From UBA6107 sp964459385 (GTDB taxonomy: Bacteria; Chloroflexota; Anaerolineae; Anaerolineales; Anaerolineaceae), in the NCBI GenBank assembly GCA_964459385.1, contig CAYWLG010000001.1, positions 381,158-445,157 on the forward strand: a stretch of 64,000 nt of DNA, given 5' to 3'. The stretch's first letter is position 1, and each line of letters opens with the position of its first letter. This document shows positions 7,623-16,107 of this stretch, one piece after another. Position numbers and translations under genes: made by a program. The notes under the pieces were generated by a model. It saw nothing but the letters and a program-made list of their open reading frames with translations. It was not told where the DNA came from and made no database searches.

Positions 7623-8306
7623 ATGCGACTGGCAGAATCAAATTGGATGGAAATTGAAGCCTATCTGAAAAAGGATAATCGGCTCATCCTTGTTTTGGGT
7701 TCTACTGAGCAGCATGGTTATCTGAGCGTTAGCACAGATGTCAAAATACCGTTGTCACTGGCCGATGCTGCCTCGCAGCAAACCGGGGTTCTGGTGGCCC
7801 CTCCGCTGAATTTTGGTGTCTCCCCTTATTTTCTGGCTTATCCCGGCACGATCAGCTTGCGGGTGGAGACTCTGTCCAATGTGGTGGAGGACATCCTGCG
7901 CTCGGTCTACCGGCAGGGGTTCAAGCGCGTCTTGATCCTCAACGGTCATGGCGGCAATATTGCAGCTTATCACCGCTTGAATGAGCTGGTCAATGAGATT
8001 AAAGACCTGAAAATTGCCTGGTACTCGTGGTGGAAATCGCCTGAGATCATTGCCTTCGCCGAAGCCCACAATCTCAAACTCTATCACGCCAATTGGAGCG
8101 AGGCCTTCCCCTTTGTGCGCTGCACCGCCGTACCGCGCAGCGAAAAACAGCCTTTGGATACAGATCGCATCTTGAATGACGAACAGGCGCGCGAATACTA
8201 TGGCGACGGTGTGCTGGGCGGCACCTATCAGGTGGAAGATTCACTGATGAGCGAAATGTTCTCGGTGGCGCTGAAAGAAGTATTGCGTCTGATCGAAGTC
8301 ATCTAG
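7623..8306 (+). CDS. Creatininase-family amidohydrolase
   Basis: 227 residues. The family's metal-binding segments are visible: GSTEQHGYLSVSTD (Glu, His, Asp, about 28-41), LNGHGGN (about 116-122) and a later glutamate (about 157). Members hydrolyse cyclic amides or formamide bonds: creatininase, the FAPy deformylase of archaeal riboflavin synthesis, MftE peptidase. AGGGAGG just upstream gives a strong ribosome site. The gene is a single unit between two terminators, so context does not reveal a substrate. Creatinine itself is not implied. The protein is somewhat shorter than typical creatininase. Confidence 0.85.
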   Translation: MRLAESNWMEIEAYLKKDNRLILVLGSTEQHGYLSVSTDVKIPLSLADAASQQTGVLVAPPLNFGVSPYFLAYPGTISLRVETLSNVVEDILRSVYRQGFKRVLILNGHGGNIAAYHRLNELVNEIKDLKIAWYSWWKSPEIIAFAEAHNLKLYHANWSEAFPFVRCTAVPRSEKQPLDTDRILNDEQAREYYGDGVLGGTYQVEDSLMSEMFSVALKEVLRLIEVI

Positions 8307-8324
8307 TCAGAAATTGACTTGCAG

Positions 8325-8356
8325 GGCCTTTTCAACTTTGTTTGAGAAGGCCTTTT
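8325..8356 (+). terminator. Intrinsic terminator
   Basis: Stem GGCCTTTTCAA (8325-8335) with TTGAGAAGGCC (8342-8352), one G-T pair, then TTTT. It sits after the creatininase-family gene and before the chosen cydD start, and argues against an upstream TTG start for cydD at 8314. Confidence 0.85.
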
Positions 8357-8403
8357 CGTTTGCCGGTTTGACAAATCGGACAAAATCAGGAAAAATTGAA
8401 TCC

Positions 8404-10149
8404 ATGCATAACAACAGGCGATTGATGGCAATGCTCCGCACTACCGGAGCAATTTTTCCTTTGACGGTTCTCTTCGGCTTCCTGGCCGGTGCTTTGGTAG
8501 TGCTGCAATCGCTGCTCTTGAGCAAAACGATTGATGGGGTCTTTTTACAGGCGCAGACCCTGGCAGCCGTGATGCCTCTTTTGCGCGTGTTCTTGCTCGT
8601 CGTTCTTGTGCGAGTGCTTTTTACAGTACTTAACGAAACTTTTGCCGCCTGGATGGCCAGCAAGATCAAATCAGACTTGCGCGATCAGTTGATGCAGAAG
8701 ATCAACCGGCTCGGCCCGGCCTACCTGCACACTCAGCGCAGCGGTGAGTTGGTGACCACAGCACTGCAGGGGCTGGATGCGCTGGATGCTTATTTCAGCC
8801 AGTACCTGCCACAGGTGCTGCTTTCAGCCATGCTGCCGCTCACGATTATGGTGGTTGTTTTTCCGTTGGATCTGCTCACCGGTCTGGTCTTTTTGATCAC
8901 AGCACCGCTGATCCCCTTTTTTATGGCACTGGTGGGGCGCACCTCGGAAGCAGAGACCAAGAAACAGTGGGTAGCATTGTCGAGAATGGGCGCCGATTTT
9001 CTCGATACCTTGCAAGGGTTGGCCACGCTAAAAGCGCTGGGGCGCAGCCGCGACCGTGCGGTTCATCTGGAAGAAGTGAGCGAGCGTTATCGCCTTGCCA
9101 CCATGAATGTGCTGCGCATCACCTTTTTATCGGCCCTGGTGCTCGAACTGCTGGCTACGATCTCAACCGCTGTGGTTGCAGTCGAGATCGGGCTGCGTCT
9201 GCTCTATGGCAAGATCGCGTTTGAACAGGCCTTCTTTATCCTGTTGATCGCCCCGGAATTCTACCTGCCCATGCGCAATCTGGGCATGCGTTATCACGCC
9301 GGCATGACCGGCGTCACCGCCGCCGGCAGCATTTTTTCTCTGCTCGACACGCCCGAACCGGGCAGTTCGGCAGTCGTTTCAGCTTCGCATCCAAAATCCC
9401 TCGACCTCTCTCAGCCCTTTTCGATTCGTTTTGAAGGGGTATCGTATCAATATGAGAACCGCCACGAGCAGTCACTGGATTCTATTGGTTTGCAGTTCGT
9501 TTCAGACAAAAAATATGCCCTGATCGGACGCAGCGGAGCCGGCAAGAGCACGTTGATGCAGTTATTGATGCGTTATTTGCTGCCCACACAGGGCAAGATC
9601 CTCTGCAACGACGCAGAGATCGAAAACTGGTCGGTAGAGGAGTGGCGCAGGAACATTGCCTGGGTGCCACAAAAGCCGATGCTGTTCAATACCAGTTTGT
9701 TTGAAAATATTCGTCTGCAAGACGCGGCCATCGGCGAAGAGGCGGTCTGGCAGGCGCTTCGCCAGGCTTCGCTAGATGAGTTGGTAGCTCAACTCCCGCA
9801 GGGACTTCACACCCCGCTGGGAGAATGGGGGGCGCGACTGAGCGGCGGCGAGGGGCAGCGGGTGGCTCTGGCACGGGCTTTTTTGAAGAATGCTCCTCTG
9901 GTGCTTATGGATGAACCTACTGCCCACCTGGACCCTGAGTTGGAGGCCAGCCTTGACCGGGTTACGGCCGACCTGCTCAAAGAGCGCACCGTCATTACAA
10001 TTGCGCACCGCTACTCGACCATCGCCGCCGTAGACGAGGTGATCGTGTTGGAGGCTGGGCAGGTGTTAAAGATGGGTTCGCCCCAACTGGTACTGCGCGA
10101 AGAGCTGCCGGCCGGGCCGTCACTGGCTCGCGGGGAGGCAGGCGCATGA
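8404..10149 (+). CDS. cydD: Thiol reductant ABC exporter subunit CydD
   Basis: 581 residues from the ATG at 8404. N-terminal six-helix ABC exporter membrane domain (about 15-320) followed by a nucleotide-binding domain with Walker A GRSGAGKST (about 376), signature LSGGEGQ (about 479) and Walker B LVLMDEP. CydDC pumps glutathione or cysteine type reductants to the outside, needed to assemble cytochrome bd. AGGAAA lies 9-14 bases before the ATG. The stop overlaps the cydC start (ATGA), so the two halves of the heterodimer are translationally coupled. It is near, not next to, cydAB, which supports CydD over a generic exporter. Confidence 0.93.
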   Translation: MHNNRRLMAMLRTTGAIFPLTVLFGFLAGALVVLQSLLLSKTIDGVFLQAQTLAAVMPLLRVFLLVVLVRVLFTVLNETFAAWMASKIKSDLRDQLMQKINRLGPAYLHTQRSGELVTTALQGLDALDAYFSQYLPQVLLSAMLPLTIMVVVFPLDLLTGLVFLITAPLIPFFMALVGRTSEAETKKQWVALSRMGADFLDTLQGLATLKALGRSRDRAVHLEEVSERYRLATMNVLRITFLSALVLELLATISTAVVAVEIGLRLLYGKIAFEQAFFILLIAPEFYLPMRNLGMRYHAGMTGVTAAGSIFSLLDTPEPGSSAVVSASHPKSLDLSQPFSIRFEGVSYQYENRHEQSLDSIGLQFVSDKKYALIGRSGAGKSTLMQLLMRYLLPTQGKILCNDAEIENWSVEEWRRNIAWVPQKPMLFNTSLFENIRLQDAAIGEEAVWQALRQASLDELVAQLPQGLHTPLGEWGARLSGGEGQRVALARAFLKNAPLVLMDEPTAHLDPELEASLDRVTADLLKERTVITIAHRYSTIAAVDEVIVLEAGQVLKMGSPQLVLREELPAGPSLARGEAGA

Positions 10150-11897
10150 AGCCCATCGGCCGTCTCTTCTCGTTTATGAAACCTTTTGTCAAAGAGATCA
10201 CATTGTCGATCGTGACCGGCATCATTACCATCGGTACCGGCATCGGCATGCTGGGCACGTCGGCCTATCTCATTTCGTATGCGGCTTTGCAGCCTTCGAT
10301 TGCCGAGTTGCAGGTGGCCATCGTGGGGGTGCGCTTTTTTGGCATCACCCGCAGTGTGTTCCGCTACTTGGAGCGGTTGGTCTCTCACTCGGTCAATTTA
10401 CGCCTGCTGGCCCGCCTGCGTGTTTGGTTCTATCGCAATATCGAACCGGGCGCTCCGGCCAACTTGCAGCAGCAACGCGGCGGCGATCTGTTGAATCGTG
10501 TGATGGCAGACCTGGAAACGCTGGAAAACTTCTACGTGCGGGTGGTATCGCCCGCCATTGTGGCATTGGTCATCACGGTGGGAATGAGCCTCTTTTTGGG
10601 CGGTTATTTCTTGCCACTGGGGAGCATCCTGTTTGCGGGTATGTTCCTGAATGGCTTGTTGGTGCCGCTGTTCATGATCTTGATCACGCGCAAGACCGGC
10701 CGCCAATTACTTGAAACGCGCTCCCAGCTCTCATCGGTCATGCTCGAAACTTTTCAAGGGCTGGAAGACCTGCAAGCCGCCGGGGCGCAACCCCGCTGGC
10801 TGGAGGAGATTGCCCGCACCGACCGTGACTCCGCCCGGCTGCAAATCTATTATGGTTTTCTGAACGGGGTCACTTCTGGGCTGGCCCTTTTGGTCACTAA
10901 TCTGACCGTGTTGGCCGTGCTGCTGGCGGCGATCCCGCAGGTGAGCGCAGGGGCCATGACGGGGGTCTCGCTGGCGGTGGTGACCCTGCTCACGATGGCC
11001 AGCTTTGAAGCGACCGGCAACCTGCCCGCCGCCGCCCAAAACCTCACTGCCAGTTATGCGGCCGCCAAACGCCTCTTTGAGCTGGCTCAACCACGAGATC
11101 AACAAACCAGCTTAACCGCTTTACCGGCCGCGCAGATGGAACAAGCCCAGCAGCTTGACCTGAAAGAGGTGTCGCTCTCTTATTCCGGTAATACTGATGC
11201 AGCCTTGAAAAGCGTGAGCCTCTCGCTCAAGCGCGGAGAGCGGCTGGCTGTGGTGGGCCCCAGTGGCGCGGGCAAGACCAGTCTGGTCAATGTGCTGCTG
11301 CGCTTCTGGCCCATGCAATTGGGGCGGATACTCCTGGATGGACAAGATCTGACCAATTACTCACCCGAATCCACGCGCGGGTTGTATGGCGTCATCTCGC
11401 AATCCACTTACCTGTTTTCTGAGTCGTTGCGCCAGAACTTGCTTCTGGCCGCGCCGCAAGCGGACGATGCCGAGTTGCTGGCAGCCTTGCATCAGGCCCA
11501 ATTGGATGCTTGGCTGGCCACTTTGCCTGCCGGGCTGGATACCTGGTTGGGAGATCAGGGGTTGCAGATGAGCGGGGGAGAGCGTCAACGCCTGGCGATT
11601 GCCCGGGTGCTGCTGCAAAAGACGCCATTTGTGATCCTGGATGAACCTACTTCCAATCTTGACCCGGCCACCGAGCAGGAAATTCTCACACAACTATTCG
11701 AGGTGTTTGCAGATCGCGGCCTCTTGATTATCACGCACCGTCTGGTGTACATGGAAAAAATGACTCATATCTGCTTTTTGAAAGCAGGTAGGCTCGTAGA
11801 AAGCGGCAGCCAGGCTGACTTATTGGCGCTGGACGGTTACTATCGGCATTTTTACGACCTGCAAAAGAACATTCTTCTCGAATCCCCAGCCTTTTAA
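10146..11897 (+). CDS. cydC: Thiol reductant ABC exporter subunit CydC
   Basis: 583 residues. The N-terminal half has the CydC-like pattern AYLISYAALQPSI, then VGVRFFGITRSVFRYLERLVSH (about 45-85), inside the ABC exporter membrane domain. The nucleotide-binding domain has Walker A GPSGAGKTS (about 372), signature MSGGERQRL (about 475), Walker B FVILDEP and an H-loop TH. Partner of CydD, overlapping it by four bases. Together they export thiol reductants for assembly of the bd-type oxidase encoded 3 kb downstream. A 16-bp perfect hairpin starts five bases after the stop. Confidence 0.93.
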   Translation: MKPIGRLFSFMKPFVKEITLSIVTGIITIGTGIGMLGTSAYLISYAALQPSIAELQVAIVGVRFFGITRSVFRYLERLVSHSVNLRLLARLRVWFYRNIEPGAPANLQQQRGGDLLNRVMADLETLENFYVRVVSPAIVALVITVGMSLFLGGYFLPLGSILFAGMFLNGLLVPLFMILITRKTGRQLLETRSQLSSVMLETFQGLEDLQAAGAQPRWLEEIARTDRDSARLQIYYGFLNGVTSGLALLVTNLTVLAVLLAAIPQVSAGAMTGVSLAVVTLLTMASFEATGNLPAAAQNLTASYAAAKRLFELAQPRDQQTSLTALPAAQMEQAQQLDLKEVSLSYSGNTDAALKSVSLSLKRGERLAVVGPSGAGKTSLVNVLLRFWPMQLGRILLDGQDLTNYSPESTRGLYGVISQSTYLFSESLRQNLLLAAPQADDAELLAALHQAQLDAWLATLPAGLDTWLGDQGLQMSGGERQRLAIARVLLQKTPFVILDEPTSNLDPATEQEILTQLFEVFADRGLLIITHRLVYMEKMTHICFLKAGRLVESGSQADLLALDGYYRHFYDLQKNILLESPAF

Positions 11898-11901
11898 GGA
11901 A

Positions 11902-11939
11902 GAACACCCGCGAATGAGGCGGTTCATTCGCGGGTGTTC
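11902..11939. repeat. Perfect 16-bp inverted repeat after cydC
   Basis: GAACACCCGCGAATGA (11902-11917), six-base loop, then TCATTCGCGGGTGTTC (11924-11939). Very stable hairpin with no T-run on either strand, so not a standard intrinsic terminator. It may stabilise the cydDC message end or act as a Rho-linked or bidirectional barrier between converging transcripts. Confidence 0.85.
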
Positions 11940-11970
11940 AATGAGGAGAATACAAAGACTATATTAGTCC

Positions 11971-11999
11971 ACAAAGTTTAAATTCGGGTTAAACTTTGT
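11971..11999. repeat. 11-bp inverted repeat between convergent genes
   Basis: ACAAAGTTTAA (11971-11981), loop ATTCGGG, TTAAACTTTGT (11989-11999). AT-rich hairpin lying just after the tsaC end on the reverse strand and after the cydC hairpin on the forward strand. Possibly a weak terminator; no clear T-run. Confidence 0.6.
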
Positions 12000-12019
12000 T
12001 AAGTAATTTCTCATATTTG

Positions 12020-12637
12020 TCAGACAATTAAAGCTTCAATGTCGGCCGCGGCGATTGCGCCCTGCCGCAGGATCACCGGCTTTTCTCCGGTGCAGTCCAC
12101 CACCGTGGAAGGGATGCCACCGTAGCAGGCACCGCCATCCAGAATGAGCGGCACACGGTTGTTGAGCTGCACGTGCACGTCAACGGCATTGAGCGGGTTT
12201 TGTTTGCCGCTGATGTTGGCCGAGGTGGTAGCAAGCGGGCCGAATTCTCTCAGCAGGCGCAGGGCGATTGGGTGATTGGGCATGCGAATGCCGATGGTCT
12301 GGTTGGGCGAGAGCAGGTCGGGAATATCGGTGCGTTTGGGCACGATCACGGTCAGGCCACCGGGCCAGAATTTCTCGACCAGTTTTTTTGCCAGATCGGT
12401 GAAGCTGGCAGTGATCAGGCTGATCTGGTCAAGGTCGCCGATCAGAACCGCGATCGCTTTGTTGGAATCGCGCCCTTTTACCTCAAACAATTTGATGATC
12501 GGTGAGATGTTGAACGGGTCGGCCCCCAAACCATAAACGGTGTCGGTCGGAAAGGCCACACACTCACCGGCTTGCAACAACTCAAGCGCCCTTTGAATTG
12601 AACTTTCCTGCTGGGCAGGCAATAAAGAAGTATCCAT
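12020..12637 (-). CDS. tsaC: L-threonylcarbamoyladenylate synthase (Sua5/TsaC)
   Basis: 205 residues, a single YrdC-type domain without the extra Sua5 C-terminal domain. Typical segments: FPTDTVYGLGAD (about 29-40), KGRDSNKAIAVLI (nucleotide and carbonate site), FWPGGLTVI, and TSANISGKQNPL. It makes threonylcarbamoyl-AMP from Thr, bicarbonate and ATP for the t6A modification of ANN-decoding tRNAs. AAGGGGAAAG precedes the ATG. It is the last gene of prfA-prmC-tsaC, starting 13 bases after the prmC stop, a common bacterial arrangement of translation-fidelity genes. Confidence 0.93.
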   Translation of the reverse strand: MDTSLLPAQQESSIQRALELLQAGECVAFPTDTVYGLGADPFNISPIIKLFEVKGRDSNKAIAVLIGDLDQISLITASFTDLAKKLVEKFWPGGLTVIVPKRTDIPDLLSPNQTIGIRMPNHPIALRLLREFGPLATTSANISGKQNPLNAVDVHVQLNNRVPLILDGGACYGGIPSTVVDCTGEKPVILRQGAIAAADIEALIV

Positions 12638-12650
12638 AATTTCTTTCCCC

Positions 12651-13496
12651 TTATGTAAGTATTTTAATCAATCTGGGTAAATCTGCATAATCATGCAGAC
12701 AATCAATTGTCGCGCTGGGGTAAACCCGTTTGGCCAGTTCGAGGGCACTTTCGCCTTGCGTTGCTTCTATCTCCAACAAGATTACTCCTCTGGGGAGTAA
12801 TCTTTGCAGCGATTGCTCCAATAACCGTTCGATCAATCTCAGCCCGTCAGGACCGCCATCCAGGGCCAGACGTGGTTCGTGCTGCAAAACAGGCAGCGTT
12901 TCGAGGGTAGCGCTGGGAATGTAGGGCAAATTGGCGGCGATCAGGTCGAAGCGTTCGTCGATTCCTGCCAGCAGGTCGTTTTGACGCAGCTTGATCCGTT
13001 CTTCGAGCCCGTGCAGGTGCACGTTTTCTGCAGCAATTTGTAATGCGGCCTCCGAGATATCAATTCCCGTTACCCGCAGATCATCAAAACGATCCGCCAG
13101 GCAAATTGCGATGATCCCGGAGCCACAACCCACATCCGCCGCTTTTCTGCGGCTGGGGTTGGCTTCAAGCCAGTGCATGGCTTCTTCAACCAGCAGTTCA
13201 GTTTCAGGCCGTGGCACGAGCACGGCGGGGCTCACTTTGAAATCCAACCCAAAAAAGCTGCGTTTGCCCGTCAGATAGGCCAGCGGTTCGCCATTTTGCA
13301 GTCTTTTTAGCAGATTTTCGAGCAGTTCCAGTTGATCGTCTGGAAGGAGGGCTTCGTTGTTGGCTACCAGCCATTCGCGTTTTTGATTCAGGCCGAACGC
13401 CATCAACACCTGTACGTCAAGCGTGGGTGTTTCAGAGTCGTTCAGGGTTCGAACGGCTTTTTGGGCCCAGTCCTGAACGCTAATCTTCGTCGTCAT
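12651..13496 (-). CDS. prmC: Release factor glutamine methyltransferase PrmC
   Basis: 281 residues from the ATG at 13496, which overlaps the prfA end by 17 bases. An upstream in-frame start at 13571 is rejected because it lies deep inside prfA. N-terminal helical domain (about 1-75), then a Rossmann methyltransferase with ADVGCGSGIIA (SAM loop). The active-site motif reads ANLPYIP where the family usually has NPPYI. PrmC methylates the glutamine of the GGQ motif in release factors; the neighbouring prfA is its substrate. The NLPY variant keeps the Asn and Tyr and should still position glutamine, but it is a departure from most relatives. Confidence 0.9.
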   Translation of the reverse strand: MTTKISVQDWAQKAVRTLNDSETPTLDVQVLMAFGLNQKREWLVANNEALLPDDQLELLENLLKRLQNGEPLAYLTGKRSFFGLDFKVSPAVLVPRPETELLVEEAMHWLEANPSRRKAADVGCGSGIIAICLADRFDDLRVTGIDISEAALQIAAENVHLHGLEERIKLRQNDLLAGIDERFDLIAANLPYIPSATLETLPVLQHEPRLALDGGPDGLRLIERLLEQSLQRLLPRGVILLEIEATQGESALELAKRVYPSATIDCLHDYADLPRLIKILT

Positions 13497-14556
13497 CCAC
13501 TCCCGTCGTAGCCAGCCGGTCTGCTTCATCACGAATGGAAAGTTCATCGATGAATTGATCAATGTCCCCATTCATCACGCCCGGCAGGTTGAATGAAGAA
13601 ACATTGATACGGTGATCGGTGACACGGCTTTGCGGGTAGTTGTAGGTGCGAATCTTTTCAGAACGTTCGCCGGTACCCACCTGTGAACGGCGGGCATCTT
13701 CTTGCTCAGATTGGCGTTTTTGCTCTTCCAACTCATATAGACGGGCGCGCAGCACGCTCATGGCTCGCAGACGGTTTTGCAGTTGTGAACGTTCATCCTG
13801 GCATGCCACTACCAGACCGGTGGGCTTGTGAGTGATGCGGATGGCCGTGGCGTTCTTTTGCACGTTCTGGCCGCCTGCGCCCGAAGAGCGGAACACGTCC
13901 ACAATGATATCTGATTCGGGAATATTGATCTCAATATCGTCAATTTCGGCCATCACAGCCACAGTGACGGTGGAAGTGTGAATACGGCCCGAAGACTCGG
14001 TAGCCGGAATGCGCTGCACCCGGTGCACGCCAGACTCAAATTTGAGTCTGGAATAGGCGCCCTTGCCTTTGACCATGAAAATGACCTCTTTATACCCACC
14101 GATACCGGTTTCGTTGGCCGAAACGATCTCGATGTTCCAGCGGCGTAACTCTGCATAATGCATGTACATGCGCAGCAGGTCGGCAGCGAAAAGCCCGGCT
14201 TCGTCACCGCCTGCCCCGGCACGAATTTCCATGAAAACGTTGCGATCATCACGCGGGTCTTTAGGCACGAGCAGCAACTTTAACTGCTTTTCGATCTTGT
14301 CGATCTCCCCACTTACTTCAGAGAGTTCCATTTCTGCCAAATCGCGCATTTCTTCGTCATCGCTGTTTTCCAGTTCGCGGGCCTGTTCCTGTTTTTTGAG
14401 CAGTTGACGGTAATGGGTCGATAAAGTGATCACCGGATCCAGGTCAGACCGCTCTTTGGCCAGTTCAGCAACTTTTTGATAATCTTCTGCGTTTTGTTCG
14501 AGGAGTTGGGTGAGCTCATCGTATCTTTTTTCAATTGCGGCGATTTTTTCTAACAT
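13480..14556 (-). CDS. prfA: Peptide chain release factor 1
   Basis: 358 residues. N-terminal coiled-coil domain, then the stop-codon recognition loop with RIPATESSGRIHTS (the PxT tripeptide of RF1, reading UAA and UAG) and the catalytic GAGGQNVQK loop, whose glutamine is the PrmC target. Length and full collinearity match RF1. A -10 TATAAT on this strand (14595-14600) gives a short leader. First gene of an operon with prmC and tsaC. The acidic DDDED tail is slightly unusual but harmless. Confidence 0.97.
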   Translation of the reverse strand: MLEKIAAIEKRYDELTQLLEQNAEDYQKVAELAKERSDLDPVITLSTHYRQLLKKQEQARELENSDDEEMRDLAEMELSEVSGEIDKIEKQLKLLLVPKDPRDDRNVFMEIRAGAGGDEAGLFAADLLRMYMHYAELRRWNIEIVSANETGIGGYKEVIFMVKGKGAYSRLKFESGVHRVQRIPATESSGRIHTSTVTVAVMAEIDDIEINIPESDIIVDVFRSSGAGGQNVQKNATAIRITHKPTGLVVACQDERSQLQNRLRAMSVLRARLYELEEQKRQSEQEDARRSQVGTGERSEKIRTYNYPQSRVTDHRINVSSFNLPGVMNGDIDQFIDELSIRDEADRLATTGVDDDED

Positions 14557-14655
14557 AGATCCCTTAAATAATGAAAAGAGTTCAGAACAGGAGAATTATA
14601 CCAGCCCTTAGCAGAATTTTTTAAGGTGCGTTCATAAAAATTATGACTATTTTTA

Positions 14656-14684
14656 TTGTAATACACAAATATATTGTGTATAAT
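14656..14684 (+). promoter_or_regulatory. cydAB promoter with overlapping palindrome
   Basis: TTGTAA (14656-14661), 17-base spacer, TATAAT (14679-14684). A perfect inverted repeat ATACACAA-ATATA-TTGTGTAT occupies 14661-14681, covering the spacer and the start of the -10. This is where a repressor would block RNA polymerase. The half-sites are in the opposite orientation to a Rex site, and it is not an FNR box, so the regulator is unknown. Confidence 0.7.
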
Positions 14685-14723
14685 TTTTATGAAAATTATC
14701 CCGTTTGTAAAGGAGAATACTAT

Positions 14724-16097
14724 ATGGATGTAACCACTCTCTCGAGGTGGCAGTTTGGCATTACGACTGTGTATCATTTCTTTTTTGTTCCCCTTACCCT
14801 GGGCCTTTCTGTTTTGGTTGCGATCATGGAAACCATGTATCTTACCAAAAAGGACGAGACCTATAAGAAGATGGCAAAGTTCTGGGGAAATTTGTTCATC
14901 ATCAACTTTGCTATGGGCGTGGTGACCGGTATCGTGCAGGAGTTCCAGTTTGGCATGAACTGGTCTGAATATTCCCGCTTTGTGGGCGATATCTTCGGCG
15001 CGCCGCTGGCCGTGGAAGCCCTTCTGGCGTTCTTCCTTGAATCCACCTTTCTGGGGGTGTGGATCTTCGGTTGGGATCGCCTTTCAAAAGGGGTGCATCT
15101 GACTGCGATCTGGTTGGTGGCGATTGCCTCAAACGTGTCAGCCTTTTGGATCTTAGCAGCCAACTCGTTTATGCAGCAGCCCACCGGCTACACATTGCTC
15201 GAAAATGGCAAGATCGTCATGTCGAGCTTTTTTGATCTGGTCAAGAATTCCAACCTGTGGGTGGAATTTCCGCATACTGTGCTGGCAGGTTTTTCCACGG
15301 CGGCTTTCTTTGTGTTGGGTATCAGTGCTTATCACCTGATCCGTAAAAAGGAAGTAGACCTGTTTTCGCGTTCTTTCCGCATTGCTACGGTTTTTGGTTT
15401 CATCGCCGTGCTGGGGGTCATTGGGGTGGGGCATACCCAGACTCAGGTAATGGTGCGTACTCAACCCATGAAGCTGGCAGCTGCTGAAGGTCTCTGGAAC
15501 ACTGAAGATCCGGCGTCTTTCTCCCTGTTTACACTGGTGAATCAAGAAGAAAAATCGGACATCGTTTCAATTCGCATTCCCTATGCACTCTCTTTCCTGG
15601 CCTACAATAGGCCGAGCGGTCCCGTTCAAGGCATCAATGATATCCAGGCGCAGTATGAGGCTAAATACGGCCCCGGCAATTACGTTCCCAATATCACCAT
15701 CAGTTATTTTTCTTTCCGCATCATGGTCTTGCTGGGCTTTTTGATGCTGTTGGTGGCTTTTCTGGCTTTGCTTCATATCTGGCGCAAGAAACCGGTTGAT
15801 AAGCTGTGGTTCCTTAAGGTGCTACCGTTTTTCATCGCGCTGCCTTACCTCAGCAATACCACCGGTTGGCTTCTGGCCGAAATGGGGCGCCAGCCCTGGG
15901 TGGTCTTCGGCCTGTTAAAGACTGCAGATGCGGCATCACCCAACCTCTCTGTTGGCATGGTGCTTACCACGGTGATCGGCTTTACCCTGCTTTATGGCGT
16001 TTTGATGGTGGCCGATATTTATTTGCTGGCAAAATATGCCAAAAAAGGTGCCGGCTCTGAAGAGCCCGAAACCGTTGTAGAAGCTGCCAAAGCATAG
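14724..16097 (+). CDS. cydA: Cytochrome bd ubiquinol/menaquinol oxidase subunit I
   Basis: 457 residues from the ATG at 14724, chosen for AAAGGAGAA just upstream; the longer frame from 14643 runs into promoter sequence. Multi-pass membrane protein of the bd oxidase that reduces oxygen with quinol. RWQFGITTVYHFFFVPLT carries the heme b595/d histidine near the N-terminus, EFPHTVLAGFST the heme b558 histidine, and EMGRQPWVV the conserved GRQPW segment. The stretch between helices 6 and 7 is short, so this is a short-Q-loop form. cydB follows ten bases on. The promoter has a palindrome suitable for regulation. Confidence 0.95.
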   Translation: MDVTTLSRWQFGITTVYHFFFVPLTLGLSVLVAIMETMYLTKKDETYKKMAKFWGNLFIINFAMGVVTGIVQEFQFGMNWSEYSRFVGDIFGAPLAVEALLAFFLESTFLGVWIFGWDRLSKGVHLTAIWLVAIASNVSAFWILAANSFMQQPTGYTLLENGKIVMSSFFDLVKNSNLWVEFPHTVLAGFSTAAFFVLGISAYHLIRKKEVDLFSRSFRIATVFGFIAVLGVIGVGHTQTQVMVRTQPMKLAAAEGLWNTEDPASFSLFTLVNQEEKSDIVSIRIPYALSFLAYNRPSGPVQGINDIQAQYEAKYGPGNYVPNITISYFSFRIMVLLGFLMLLVAFLALLHIWRKKPVDKLWFLKVLPFFIALPYLSNTTGWLLAEMGRQPWVVFGLLKTADAASPNLSVGMVLTTVIGFTLLYGVLMVADIYLLAKYAKKGAGSEEPETVVEAAKA

Positions 16098-16107
16098 GAG
16101 GCGAAAA

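Noticed and set aside
14661..14681. Rex or FNR site at the cydAB promoter
   Set aside because: Half-sites read CACAA...TTGTG, the reverse order of a Rex site, and there is no TTGAT-N4-ATCAA FNR box.
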